Assembly (NCBI GenBank): GCA_030650265.1
Contig: JAUSEJ010001016.1
Span: 1-6,045 of the forward strand
Reading direction: 5' to 3'
Source: Dehalococcoidia bacterium
GTDB taxonomy: Bacteria; Chloroflexota; Dehalococcoidia; JACPQF01
DNA length: 6,045 nucleotides
The position numbers were made by a program, and so were the translations under genes. Of this stretch, positions 5,959 through 6,045 are shown piece after piece. The stretch's first letter is position 1; each line of letters opens with the position of its first letter. Under the pieces are notes generated by a model. That model was not told the origin of the DNA. It did not search any database and was given only the letters and a program-made list of their open reading frames with translations.

Positions 5959-6045
5959 ATGCTGGGGTCAGTTTTAGTTTCAGTTGCTATCATGGCGGGC
6001 GTTGTTGCCTTCTTTGTCGCGGTCAACCGGGCGATAACTGAGGGG
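5959..6045 (+). CDS. tadB: TadB-like inner-membrane platform protein, N-terminal fragment (3' end outside window)
   Basis: Only 29 codons are visible. They encode MLGSVLVSVAIMAGVVAFFVAVNRAITEG in two parts: a membrane helix at about residues 3-22 and a polar turn with Asn-Arg. TadB proteins (GspF/T2SSF family) begin with such a short N-terminal helix and work with TadC as the membrane platform that CpaF drives. The identification rests on position directly after cpaF, a good ribosome binding site, and the helix; the diagnostic T2SSF domain lies beyond the window. Confidence 0.72.
   Translation, partial: MLGSVLVSVAIMAGVVAFFVAVNRAITEG

Overview
The window is part of a Tad/Flp (tight adherence) pilus operon, read entirely on the plus strand. 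In order it holds: the 3' end of a PepSY-like exported-protein gene, a TadE-type pseudopilin, a TadG-like protein, CpaB/RcpC, CpaE/TadZ, CpaF/TadA, and the first 29 codons of a TadB-like protein. The genes are packed with short gaps, mostly preceded by clear AAGGAG- or GGAGGG-like ribosome binding sites. I see no tRNA, rRNA, CRISPR, transposase or convincing rho-independent terminator. Every stretch is covered; the longest interval between the main genes is 104 nt (2368-2471).

Organism: gene order, moderate-to-high GC and protein style suggest a Chloroflexota-like bacterium or another monoderm. The secretin CpaC/RcpA and CpaD, which sit between cpaB and cpaE in the classical Caulobacter order, are absent; cpaB runs directly into cpaE. 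A 34-bp perfect palindrome with GTAGGGGCG/CGCCCCTAC ends also resembles dispersed palindromes I associate with Chloroflexota and environmental genomes. The assignment is inference.

How the genes work together: CpaF is the hexameric secretion ATPase that powers assembly and TadB (with TadC, expected downstream) is its inner-membrane platform. CpaE/TadZ is a MinD-like localisation factor, here carrying an apparently functional N-terminal receiver domain. CpaB is a membrane-anchored SAF-domain protein of the envelope channel. TadE and TadG are minor pilin-like proteins with one N-terminal membrane helix each. The major Flp pilin, prepilin peptidase and TadC are not in the window.

Most notable points: (1) a perfect 34-bp palindrome lies inside the first codons of tadG and is translated; (2) CpaE keeps the full receiver phosphorylation site but lacks the canonical P-loop lysine; (3) a possible 21-codon ORF with a good ribosome binding site is joined to the cpaB start; (4) the TadG ectodomain looks beta-helical and has a His/Asn/Asp-rich repeat. 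I did not find a wholly new system; this is a recognisable Tad locus with some unusual details.
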